NCBI GenBank assembly: GCA_965657645.1
Contig: CBFHOS010000048.1
Coordinates: 1 to 8,093, forward strand
Direction of reading: 5' to 3'
From: CBFHOS01 sp965657645
GTDB taxonomy: Bacteria; Pseudomonadota; Alphaproteobacteria; Puniceispirillales; Puniceispirillaceae
DNA: 8,093 nucleotides
Below the pieces are notes generated by a model. It saw only the letters and a list, made by a program, of their open reading frames with translations, was not told the origin of the DNA and ran no database searches. The translations under genes and the position numbers were made by a program. Below, piece by piece: positions 1-5,293 of the stretch; the stretch's first letter is position 1, and each line of letters opens with the position of its first letter.

Positions 1-232
1 CGGCATCTGACGCAATGACCTTGCCATCACGAGACGGGATCACTTTGAAAAAGGTGGCGGGGATATGAATGAACGGATTAACGTCGCGGCGGCCTTCTTC
101 AACCAGCAACACGGTCAAGCGTCCATCATCGATAAAGCGCCGTGCCGCGGCACAGCCAGCCGAGCCACCGCCGATGATTATGACGTCATATTCCTGTGCC
201 TGATTCTGTGCCTGATTCTGATTCAGTGTCAT
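1..232 (-). CDS. GMC-family FAD oxidoreductase, N-terminal part (cut by window edge)
   Basis: Only the first 77 residues are visible; the gene runs off the left edge. After a polar, Gln/Asn-rich leader (residues 4-13), the chain reads EYDVIIIGGGSAGCAAARRF. This is a Rossmann beta-alpha-beta unit whose GxGxxG loop (residues 21-26) binds the FAD ADP moiety. It is followed by LLVEEG near residues 42-47, where GMC enzymes carry the acidic FAD-ribose ligand, and by an IHIPATF segment typical of the family. GMC enzymes (choline dehydrogenase, glucose oxidase, alcohol dehydrogenase relatives) oxidise an alcohol group using FAD. The substrate cannot be read from this part because the His/Asn catalytic pair lies near the C-terminus. 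The ATG at 232 has a strong purine-rich ribosome site 8 bases upstream and lies 15 bases after the DUF1989 stop, so the two genes are co-transcribed. The family call is firm; the specific activity is unknown. Confidence 0.88.
   Translation of the reverse strand, partial: MTLNQNQAQNQAQEYDVIIIGGGSAGCAAARRFIDDGRLTVLLVEEGRRDVNPFIHIPATFFKVIPSRDGKVIASDA
194..223 (-). repeat. 12-bp tandem repeat (2.5 copies) in the GMC N-terminus
   Basis: On the minus strand AATCAG (223-218) is followed by two perfect copies of AATCAGGCACAG (217-206 and 205-194). They encode the low-complexity leader NQ-NQAQ-NQAQ just before the FAD-binding fold. The unit length is a multiple of three, so gain or loss of a copy would keep the frame. 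The leader lies outside the conserved domain and is probably disordered. Confidence 0.85.
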
Positions 233-240
233 CAAAACAT

Positions 241-248
241 CCCCCCTC
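241..248 (-). promoter_or_regulatory. Ribosome binding site of the GMC oxidoreductase gene
   Basis: On the minus strand the run GAGGGGGG ends 8 bases before the ATG at 232. It overlaps the end of the DUF1989 gene (stop TAG at 250-248). It fixes the GMC start and shows that the two genes are translated from one message. Confidence 0.75.
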
Positions 249-1093
249 TAGCGCCCATGCGAGCGATCATAGCCATTTACCGGCGGCGATTGCCATCCAG
301 CCAGCGCCATCTCGTCAGGGGCGAAAATCTCGACCAGCAATGGGTGACAGGCGGCGGTATCGCTGGAATGTTCGCTGGAACAATCACCACCTGGACAGGC
401 AGATAATCCGCCCAGCAGATCTATCTCGGCAAAAAATTCCAGATAATCACCGGGGCGAACAGGCGATGCCTTCATGAAATATTGCCCTGTGTCGCGGGTA
501 AAGCCTGTGCACATAAAGACATTTAGAACGTCATGCACCAAGGTCTCAGCGACAGGCAATTCAAGGCCTGTATGATCGGCAAGCGCGCGCGATAAATTGG
601 AGTGGCAACAATAATGATACTGGCTTCCCGCCAGCAAATTGCCGGTATAGGGATCACAGCGCGTACCGATCACATCATGTACCGAGCCACCAAATTCATC
701 CATTCCATACCAGCCAAGAGTATCCTCAATGATGGTCGCCATCGGCCGCAAATAAGGAAAAACGGACCACATACGCTCGCCAGTGGTTATGTGTGTACCA
801 TGCAAGGCCCGGGTTTTGCCCGAATAAAACCGCTCATTAAGGTCGGCCTTATTCCACAGATTTAGATCACCAACCTGTGGCCCCTCAACGGAGCTAATGC
901 GAAAGAAATGGCCAGCAGGAACCTCAAAACAGGCGGCGTCGCGGGGCTGAACCAACACTTCACCGCTCTTTGTTGCACCGCCACGCCATTGCCGATAACG
1001 GGCCAAATCAGGCGGCGGCAGGCTATCGTTGGGATAACAGATAACAGGGCGAATAGCGCGCCTGTCTTGGGCGTCTGGCGGGATCGATGACAT
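248..1093 (-). CDS. DUF1989 / urea carboxylase-associated family protein
   Basis: 281 residues from the chosen ATG at 1093. The DUF1989 pattern is clear: GPQVGDLNLW (71-80), an ERFYSGKTRALHG block (87-99), HDVIGTRCDPY (139-149), YCCHSNLSRAL (161-171), HDVLNVFMCTG (188-197) and the hallmark SPVRPGDYLEFFAEIDLLGG followed by LSACP (210-234). Some family members act as the two subunits of carboxyguanidine deiminase beside guanidine/urea carboxylases, but no carboxylase or allophanate hydrolase is visible here and this protein stands alone, so that activity should not be assumed. Oddities are a proline-rich N-terminal extension of about 45 residues and a Ser/Cys/His-rich insert at 233-250 with C233, C238 and C249. 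A TTG (1156) and an ATGATG pair (1129-1124) lie upstream in frame, but using them would add an odd hydrophobic leader and place a 9-bp inverted repeat inside the gene. There is no good ribosome site for any of these starts, so the start is uncertain. The gene lies 84 bases after lysR and 15 bases before the GMC gene. Confidence 0.85.
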   Translation of the reverse strand: MSSIPPDAQDRRAIRPVICYPNDSLPPPDLARYRQWRGGATKSGEVLVQPRDAACFEVPAGHFFRISSVEGPQVGDLNLWNKADLNERFYSGKTRALHGTHITTGERMWSVFPYLRPMATIIEDTLGWYGMDEFGGSVHDVIGTRCDPYTGNLLAGSQYHYCCHSNLSRALADHTGLELPVAETLVHDVLNVFMCTGFTRDTGQYFMKASPVRPGDYLEFFAEIDLLGGLSACPGGDCSSEHSSDTAACHPLLVEIFAPDEMALAGWQSPPVNGYDRSHGR

Positions 1094-1105
1094 CGGCGAA
1101 TTCCA

Positions 1106-1136
1106 CAACAAGATTAATGACCACATCATCTTGTTG
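1106..1136. repeat. 9-bp perfect inverted repeat upstream of the DUF1989 gene
   Basis: CAACAAGAT (1106-1114) and ATCTTGTTG (1128-1136) are perfect inverted copies separated by 13 bases. They lie 12 bases upstream of the preferred DUF1989 start, in the gap after lysR. There is no T-run on the downstream side, so it does not look like a terminator. An operator for the catabolic pair or a leader hairpin is plausible. The symmetry is seen directly; the function is inferred. Confidence 0.6.
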
Positions 1137-1177
1137 CATGAGACTGCTTCGATCAAGCGTCTAGATATAAAGCGCGG

Positions 1178-2095
1178 CTAGTTGGTCGCGTTCGGAAAGC
1201 TCTTATTTAGATATTGCACCAAATCTTCGGCGAATTTGGCTGAGGCTACCGGCAGAACTCGCCCCTTTGTCTGGACCAAATGCAACAATCCCGAAATCCG
1301 GTCGCGCGGGTCAAATGGCCGCGTTACCAAGCCCGAATTATTCATTCCAGAATCACTTTGCGAGAGTGGCAATAAAAAGGTGATGGCATTCTCAAACTGG
1401 CTGTAATGCGACATAAATTCGAATGATTCAGAGGTGATCGCCTGTTGTAGCTTAATCCCTTTGTGGGTTTGCGCGTTAAACAGCAAATCAAATAGCCCCG
1501 ACCCCTCGGCCGGCATGATCGCCGGATATTCTTGGCAATCAACCAAGCTAATCGAGGATTTCGACGCCAGCGGATGCGATGGCCCCATCGCCACACAGAT
1601 ATCTAGCGCAACAGTGGCCAGAACCTGATATTCGGTTGGCGGCACCGGCGCAAAGATTAAGGATATATCAGCGTCATAATCTTGCAGAGCGCGCAATGCC
1701 TTTTCCGGCGCGCGCCGCAGAATTTCAAAACTCACCCCACTATGATGGCTCCGGTAATCGGCAATACGCTGGGGCAGGAATGATCCGATAATCTCGGAAC
1801 CGCCAGCAATACGCACATGACCGCGGCGCACCCCAGATAAATCAGCGATCTGTGACACAACCTTTGATAAATCCGCCATTGATTGCCGGATATGCTGGAT
1901 CAGCAATTCACCAGCCACATTCAGGCGCACCCCTTGCGGTAGGCGCTCAAATATGGGTGTTCCAAGCTCGTCCTCCAGCGCAAGAACGCGCCGGTTGAGG
2001 GCTGTAGATGTAATATTCAACTGCTCAGCGGCTCTACGAATAGACCCCGCTTTGGCAACGACATTTACATAATTTAATTGGGTCAGATGCTTCAC
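1178..2095 (-). CDS. LysR-type transcriptional regulator
   Basis: 305 residues, the usual length for the family. The N-terminal winged helix-turn-helix (about 1-60) reads MKHLTQLNYVNVVAKAGSIR, then RAAEQLNITSTALNRRVLALE and LGTPIFERLPQGVRLNVAG. A linker helix follows (about 62-88), then a two-lobed periplasmic-binding-protein-like effector domain from about residue 92 to the end. The effector cannot be read from the sequence. The GTG at 2095 is chosen because GGAGG lies 5 bases upstream and it gives the standard MKHLTQ beginning. An upstream TTG at 2107 lies inside the ribosome site. The gene precedes the DUF1989 and GMC genes on the same strand and diverges from glnK. The likely role is control of the DUF1989-GMC pair and of itself, supported by a T-N11-A dyad just upstream of its own start. 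A role in glnK control is possible but unsupported. Confidence 0.93.
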   Translation of the reverse strand: MKHLTQLNYVNVVAKAGSIRRAAEQLNITSTALNRRVLALEDELGTPIFERLPQGVRLNVAGELLIQHIRQSMADLSKVVSQIADLSGVRRGHVRIAGGSEIIGSFLPQRIADYRSHHSGVSFEILRRAPEKALRALQDYDADISLIFAPVPPTEYQVLATVALDICVAMGPSHPLASKSSISLVDCQEYPAIMPAEGSGLFDLLFNAQTHKGIKLQQAITSESFEFMSHYSQFENAITFLLPLSQSDSGMNNSGLVTRPFDPRDRISGLLHLVQTKGRVLPVASAKFAEDLVQYLNKSFPNATN

Positions 2096-2098
2096 GGA

Positions 2099-2105
2099 CC
2101 CCTCC
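2099..2105 (-). promoter_or_regulatory. Ribosome binding site that sets the lysR GTG start
   Basis: The minus-strand sequence GGAGGGG lies immediately before the GTG at 2095, with 5 bases between the GGAGG core and the start codon. This favours GTG over the in-frame TTG at 2107, which would itself overlap the site. Confidence 0.7.
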
Positions 2106-2117
2106 AAAATAAGTGGT

Positions 2118-2134
2118 GATGCATTTTTTGCATC
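2118..2134. promoter_or_regulatory. Candidate LysR-type operator (T-N11-A dyad)
   Basis: GATGCA (2118-2123) and TGCATC (2129-2134) are a perfect dyad around a TTTTT spacer. T2120 and A2132 are exactly 11 bases apart, the classic LysR-type box. It sits 22 bases upstream of the lysR start and just downstream of the candidate lysR -10 element, a position that would suit autorepression. A weaker match (10 of 17 positions, including TTGCAT) occurs at 1124-1140 before the DUF1989 gene. The dyad is seen; the binding protein is inferred. Confidence 0.5.
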
Positions 2135-2145
2135 GCGGTCTGCAA

Positions 2146-2154
2146 TTTATAGCA
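2146..2154 (-). promoter_or_regulatory. Candidate extended -10 promoter for lysR
   Basis: The minus strand reads TGCTATAAA, a TGn motif joined to a near-consensus -10 hexamer (TATAAA). A weak -35 (TTGTTT, complement of 2168-2173) lies 16 bases upstream. Transcription would begin near 2139, placing the T-N11-A dyad in the initially transcribed region. Confidence 0.45.
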
Positions 2155-2190
2155 CAATTCGACCCGGAAACAACTTGATAGATTGCCATT

Positions 2191-2220
2191 GCTTAGTGAG
2201 TGCTAACGCATTCACTGAGC
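2191..2220. repeat. 13-bp inverted repeat / hairpin upstream of glnK
   Basis: GCTTAGTGAGTGC (2191-2203) pairs with GCATTCACTGAGC (2208-2220) across a TAAC loop. Eleven pairs are Watson-Crick and two are G-U if transcribed from the plus strand. It is 44 bases upstream of the glnK ATG. No U-run follows, so it is not an intrinsic terminator. It could be an operator or an RNA leader hairpin. A smaller palindrome, CAGCG-T-CGCTG, follows at 2231-2241. I see no sigma-54 promoter (GG-N10-GC) in the region. Confidence 0.55.
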
Positions 2221-2264
2221 CCCAAAACGCCAGCGTCGCTGTCTAATAGTTGAAAGGTTATCAA

Positions 2265-2603
2265 ATGAAATACGTAATTGGCATCATCCAACCAAGCAAA
2301 TTGGAAGCTGTTCGAGAGGCGCTCGCCGGACTTGGCATCTCAGGAATGACAGTCACTGAAGTCCAAGGCTACGGCCGCCAGCAAGGAAAATCAGAAATCT
2401 ACCGCGGCGCCGAATATGAAGTCCATTTTCTGCCAAAGGTAAAGATCGAGCTCGCCGTTAGTTCGGCTACCGCCCCCGACGTCATCGAGGCAATCAAATT
2501 AGCGGCCCATACCAACAAGATTGGTGACGGCAAAATATTTGTCTTGGATCTAACCGAGGCTGTTCGAATTCGTACAGGTGAACAAGGCGCGGACGCCCTG
2601 TAA
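2265..2603 (+). CDS. glnK: PII nitrogen signal-transduction protein GlnK/GlnB
   Basis: 112 residues, exactly the canonical PII length. The T-loop (about 37-55) carries the uridylylation signature YRGAEY with the modifiable Tyr at position 51. The B-loop is TNKIGDGKIFV (83-93) and the C-loop is RIRTGE (101-106). PII trimers bind ATP/ADP and 2-oxoglutarate and, when nitrogen is plentiful, insert their T-loops into AmtB to block ammonium flow; they also control uridylyltransferase, adenylyltransferase and NtrB targets. Position 84 is Asn where the common B-loop sequence has Gly (TGKIGDG), and position 9 is Gln where Lys (IIKPFKL) is usual. Both are mild departures. The ATG at 2265 has AAAGG 7 bases upstream; a TTG at 2250 in frame is not needed. 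amtB follows after 40 bases on the same strand, the standard glnK-amtB arrangement, which favours the name glnK over glnB. Confidence 0.95.
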   Translation: MKYVIGIIQPSKLEAVREALAGLGISGMTVTEVQGYGRQQGKSEIYRGAEYEVHFLPKVKIELAVSSATAPDVIEAIKLAAHTNKIGDGKIFVLDLTEAVRIRTGEQGADAL

Positions 2604-2643
2604 GGCGCCGCCAAATCTAGCCCCAGTCATTTAGGAGTAAAAA

Positions 2644-3978
2644 ATGCGACTTACCTATTCTCTCCCACTTTCAATTGTGGCCGGCATGGCCGCTTTTGCC
2701 CAACCAGCCCTAGCGCAAGATGCGGTCGCGGCTGAAGTTGGCACACATGGTGTGTTTATATTAAATTCTCTCTTGTTCCTCATCGGTGGATTTCTGGTGA
2801 TGTTCATGGCCGCTGGCTTTTGTATGCTTGAAGCAGGCCTCGTTCGCGCCAAAAACACCACAACCCAATTGACCAAAAACATCGCGTTATTCTCTCTCGC
2901 GGCCGTTGGTTACTATCTCATTGGCTATAACCTCATGTATCCGCTTGGATCATGGTCTGTAGACGGTGTGTTCTCAGCCCTGTTCCCTGCGATTGCAGTG
3001 ATGGAGCCAGTTGGCGTTGCCGCGGACGCGGCGGATGATCTGTCTTATGCTTCAACAGCATCAGATTACTTCTTCCAGTTGATGTTCTGTGCGGCGACTG
3101 CTTCGATTGTCTCGGGCACAGTGGCCGAGCGCATCAAGCTATGGCCTTTCCTCGTCTTTACAATTGTCCTGACAGCCTTCATCTATCCATTGCAGGCTAG
3201 CTGGAAATGGGGCGGTGGTTTTCTTGACGCAGCCGGGTTCCTAGACTTTGCTGGTTCGTCAGTCGTGCACTCAGTAGGTGGCTGGGCCGCTCTTGCTGGC
3301 GCACTGATCCTTGGCCCACGTCTTGGCAAGTACAAAGACGGTCGGGTTATCCCAATGCCAGGTGCAAATCTGCCACTAGCTACATTAGGTACATTCATCC
3401 TATGGCTCGGTTGGTTCGGCTTTAACGGTGGTTCACAGCTTGCAATGGGCACAATTGGCGACGTTGCCGATGTCTCACGCATCTTTGCTAACACAAATGC
3501 CGCTGCGGCTGGTGGTGCACTGGTTGCCCTCGTCCTAACACAGATTCTCAATGGCAAAGCCGACCTTACAATGGTGCTAAATGGTGCCCTTGCTGGTCTG
3601 GTATCAATCACTGCAGAGCCACTAACACCATCACTTGGCATGGCCACTATTATTGGCGGCGTCGGTGGATTGATTGTGGTCTTTACAGTGCCATTGCTGG
3701 ACAAGCTAAAGATCGACGATGTTATCGGTGCCATTCCGGTTCACTTGATCGCCGGTATCTGGGGTACACTAGCCGTTGTTATCACTAACAGTGATGCCAG
3801 CCTTGGTACACAGATTTACGGTATCGTAGTGATCGGCGCCTTTACTTTCATCGCCTCTGGTATTGTCTGGTTCATTCTTGCCAAAACAATGGGTATCCGG
3901 GTAACAGCCGAACAAGAAATGGCTGGTCTCGATAATTCAGAGCTGGGCATGGAATCATACCCTGAATTCACACGCTAA
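2644..3978 (+). CDS. amtB: Ammonium transporter (Amt/AmtB)
   Basis: 444 residues with a Sec signal peptide (1-24, ending PALA before QDA) and about 11 membrane helices, placing the protein in the inner membrane. The Amt signature runs from D201 to R226 (DFAGSSVVHSVGGW then AALAGALILGPR). The twin pore histidines are H209 and H367 (IPVHLIAGIWGT). F148 and F260 fit the two phenylalanines of the gate, and W257 and S264 fit the external ammonium site. The trimeric channel moves ammonium into the cell and is closed by GlnK from the gene upstream. The C-terminal tail reads GLDNSELGMESYPEF, where the E. coli-like tail has a GLD..EHGE.AY pattern; this is the region that transmits gating by PII. The ATG has AGGAG 6 bases upstream (2633-2637). 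The gene is closed by a strong terminator at 3995-4040. The codon pattern is even and there is no sign of disruption. Confidence 0.97.
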   Translation: MRLTYSLPLSIVAGMAAFAQPALAQDAVAAEVGTHGVFILNSLLFLIGGFLVMFMAAGFCMLEAGLVRAKNTTTQLTKNIALFSLAAVGYYLIGYNLMYPLGSWSVDGVFSALFPAIAVMEPVGVAADAADDLSYASTASDYFFQLMFCAATASIVSGTVAERIKLWPFLVFTIVLTAFIYPLQASWKWGGGFLDAAGFLDFAGSSVVHSVGGWAALAGALILGPRLGKYKDGRVIPMPGANLPLATLGTFILWLGWFGFNGGSQLAMGTIGDVADVSRIFANTNAAAAGGALVALVLTQILNGKADLTMVLNGALAGLVSITAEPLTPSLGMATIIGGVGGLIVVFTVPLLDKLKIDDVIGAIPVHLIAGIWGTLAVVITNSDASLGTQIYGIVVIGAFTFIASGIVWFILAKTMGIRVTAEQEMAGLDNSELGMESYPEFTR

Positions 3979-3994
3979 CCCCCATTAGCGATGT

Positions 3995-4040
3995 GGCCCC
4001 GCAGAGACCGTGTTCGGTTTTTGCGGGGCCTTTTCTTTTT
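3995..4040 (+). terminator. Rho-independent terminator of glnK-amtB
   Basis: GGCCCCGCA (3995-4003) pairs perfectly with TGCGGGGCC (4022-4030). The inner part continues pairing (ACCG 4007-4010 with CGGT 4015-4018, joined by A-U and G-U pairs), giving a nearly unbroken 16-bp stem with a 4-base TGTT loop. TTTTCTTTTT follows at 4031-4040. The stem starts 17 bases after the amtB stop, and the T-run direction matches the plus strand. Confidence 0.93.
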
Positions 4041-4191
4041 GAATGCATAAATATTACCGGTATTTGTCCCTAATTTATCCAAATAACACTCATTAAATAG
4101 AGCGGTAGATGCGTTTTTGGGGCGATCTTTTCATAAGTAATACTTGAAAATGCGACCATATTTGTGCATACACCGTCATCGAAAAGGAAGT

Positions 4192-5196
4192 ATGACAATT
4201 ATGAAAATAGCAATTAATGGTTTTGGCCGTATTGGCCGTAATGTTCTTCGGGCTTGGGGCGCGGCACCGCGCAGCGACGTAGAAATCGTCGCGATCAATG
4301 ACCTTGCAGATATCGATAACGCCGCATTCCTGTTGGAATTTGACTCGGTACACGGACGCCTGTCCTCGCCTGTGTCACATGAAGGCGACATGATCAAAAC
4401 ATCATTCGGTGATATCCGCTATCTGTCTGAGCGTGATCCATCAAACATTGACTGGGCCGCCTTGGGCGTTGACGTGGTGTTTGAATGTACTGGCATTTTT
4501 ACCTCAGCCGAAAAGGCCGCGGTGCATCTAGCTGGTGGTGCCAAAAAGGTTCTGGTATCGGCCCCGTCTGCTGGTGCTGATCTGACTGTGGTTTATGGTG
4601 TTAACCATGAGGCCATCACCGCCGAGCATAAGATTATTTCAAACGCATCTTGCACAACGAACTGTCTCGCACCTATCGCCCATGTGTTGCAAAACACCTG
4701 TGGCATCAAACAGGGCTTTATGACAACGATCCACAGCTATACCGGTGATCAGCGTCTATTGGATGCAGAGCATAAGGACCGCTATCGCGCCCGTGCCGCC
4801 GCGTTGAATATGATCCCAACCACAACGGGTGCGGCCAAGGCCGTTGGCCTCGTTCTGCCAGAGCTTGCTGGCAAGCTGGACGGTGTTGCCATTCGTGTAC
4901 CAACCCCGAATGTATCGGCTGTTGATCTGGTATTTGAACCAGCCCGGGCGATTACCGCCGCGGAAATCAATGCAGCATTGCGCGAGGCTTCGGCTGGTGC
5001 TTTGGCCGGTATCCTTGATGTGACTGACCGCGAATTAGTGTCGTCTGACCTAAATGGCGATCCGGCATCATCGATTGCGCATCTGGATCAAACCCGTGTA
5101 ATGCCTGACGGTATGGCACGCGTGTTTAGCTGGTACGATAATGAATGGGGCTTTTCTAACCGGATGCTGGACACAGCCGCCGCGCTCAAATTCTAG
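4192..5196 (+). CDS. gap: Type I glyceraldehyde-3-phosphate dehydrogenase
   Basis: 334 residues, normal for the family. The NAD-binding Rossmann fold begins AINGFGRIGRNVLRAW (7-22). D37 in AINDLAD is the acidic residue that favours NAD over NADP. The catalytic segment NASCTTNC places the nucleophile at C154, and H181 (TTIHSYTG) is its partner. The phosphate-site segment MIPTTTGAAKAVG (207-219) and the C-terminal WYDNEWGFSNRM are intact. The enzyme converts glyceraldehyde-3-phosphate, NAD and phosphate to 1,3-bisphosphoglycerate in the cytoplasm. Erythrose-4-phosphate dehydrogenase is a close relative, but the NDLAD motif and the whole sequence fit GAPDH better. The start is ATG 4192 (MTIMKIAING) with AAGGA just upstream; ATG 4201 is the alternative, and a TTG at 4144 would add an unlikely leader. 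It follows a strong terminator and converges with dctM, so it is probably a single-gene unit with a promoter in the AT-rich stretch 4041-4190; no clear -35/-10 pair stands out there. Confidence 0.96.
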   Translation: MTIMKIAINGFGRIGRNVLRAWGAAPRSDVEIVAINDLADIDNAAFLLEFDSVHGRLSSPVSHEGDMIKTSFGDIRYLSERDPSNIDWAALGVDVVFECTGIFTSAEKAAVHLAGGAKKVLVSAPSAGADLTVVYGVNHEAITAEHKIISNASCTTNCLAPIAHVLQNTCGIKQGFMTTIHSYTGDQRLLDAEHKDRYRARAAALNMIPTTTGAAKAVGLVLPELAGKLDGVAIRVPTPNVSAVDLVFEPARAITAAEINAALREASAGALAGILDVTDRELVSSDLNGDPASSIAHLDQTRVMPDGMARVFSWYDNEWGFSNRMLDTAAALKF

Positions 5197-5211
5197 CCTG
5201 TTACCGGCTAG
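5193..5211 (+). repeat. Short inverted repeat at the gap stop codon
   Basis: CTAGCC (5193-5198, containing the TAG stop) is inverted as GGCTAG (5206-5211) across 7 bases. No T-run follows, only ACATTATCC, so as an intrinsic terminator it would be weak. It is the only candidate 3' hairpin for the gap message before the convergent dctM gene. Confidence 0.35.
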
Positions 5212-5220
5212 ACATTATCC

Positions 5221-5293
5221 AAAATTAAAAACGGAATCCCTGCGATCACTGCCTAATAGAACAGGCGCACTAATGACATCGTGATCGCAGGGA
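5221..5293 (-). terminator. Inverted-repeat terminator overlapping the end of dctM
   Basis: The minus strand carries TCCCTGCGATCAC (5293-5281) and its perfect 13-bp inverted copy GTGATCGCAGGGA (5249-5237), followed by TTCCGTTTTTAATTTT (5236-5221). The loop is 31 bases and holds a nested GCCT/AGGC stem. The upstream arm lies inside the last codons of dctM and the stop lies in the loop, so ribosomes finishing dctM would mask one arm. The T-run direction fits termination of the TRAP operon, not of gap. Confidence 0.6.

Noticed and set aside
65..1090. Plus-strand open frames at 65-406, 196-477, 602-865 and 908-1090
   Set aside because: They lie opposite the DUF1989 and GMC genes, show no recognisable domains, and are shadows of the minus-strand coding.
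2114..2132. TGG...TTGCA on the plus strand as a sigma-54 promoter for glnK
   Set aside because: GG and GC are 13 bases apart instead of 10, so the spacing is wrong.
2138..2155. Possible sigma-54 promoter on the minus strand ending in TTGCA
   Set aside because: The -24 side reads TGTGCT, not TGGCAC, so the key GG is broken; the same bases make a better extended -10.
2198..2206. Exact match to the right half of a CIRCE heat-shock operator (GAGTGCTAA)
   Set aside because: The matching left half (TTAGCACTC) is absent at the required distance, and the bases are better explained as part of the 13-bp inverted repeat.
3183..3734. 183-residue minus-strand frame inside amtB
   Set aside because: It is Pro/Ala/Arg-rich with no domain and is explained as the antisense of a well-conserved membrane protein gene.
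4117..4145. TTGGGG plus ATACTT (17-base spacer) as a gap promoter
   Set aside because: Both hexamers are poor matches and similar pairs are expected by chance in AT-rich DNA.
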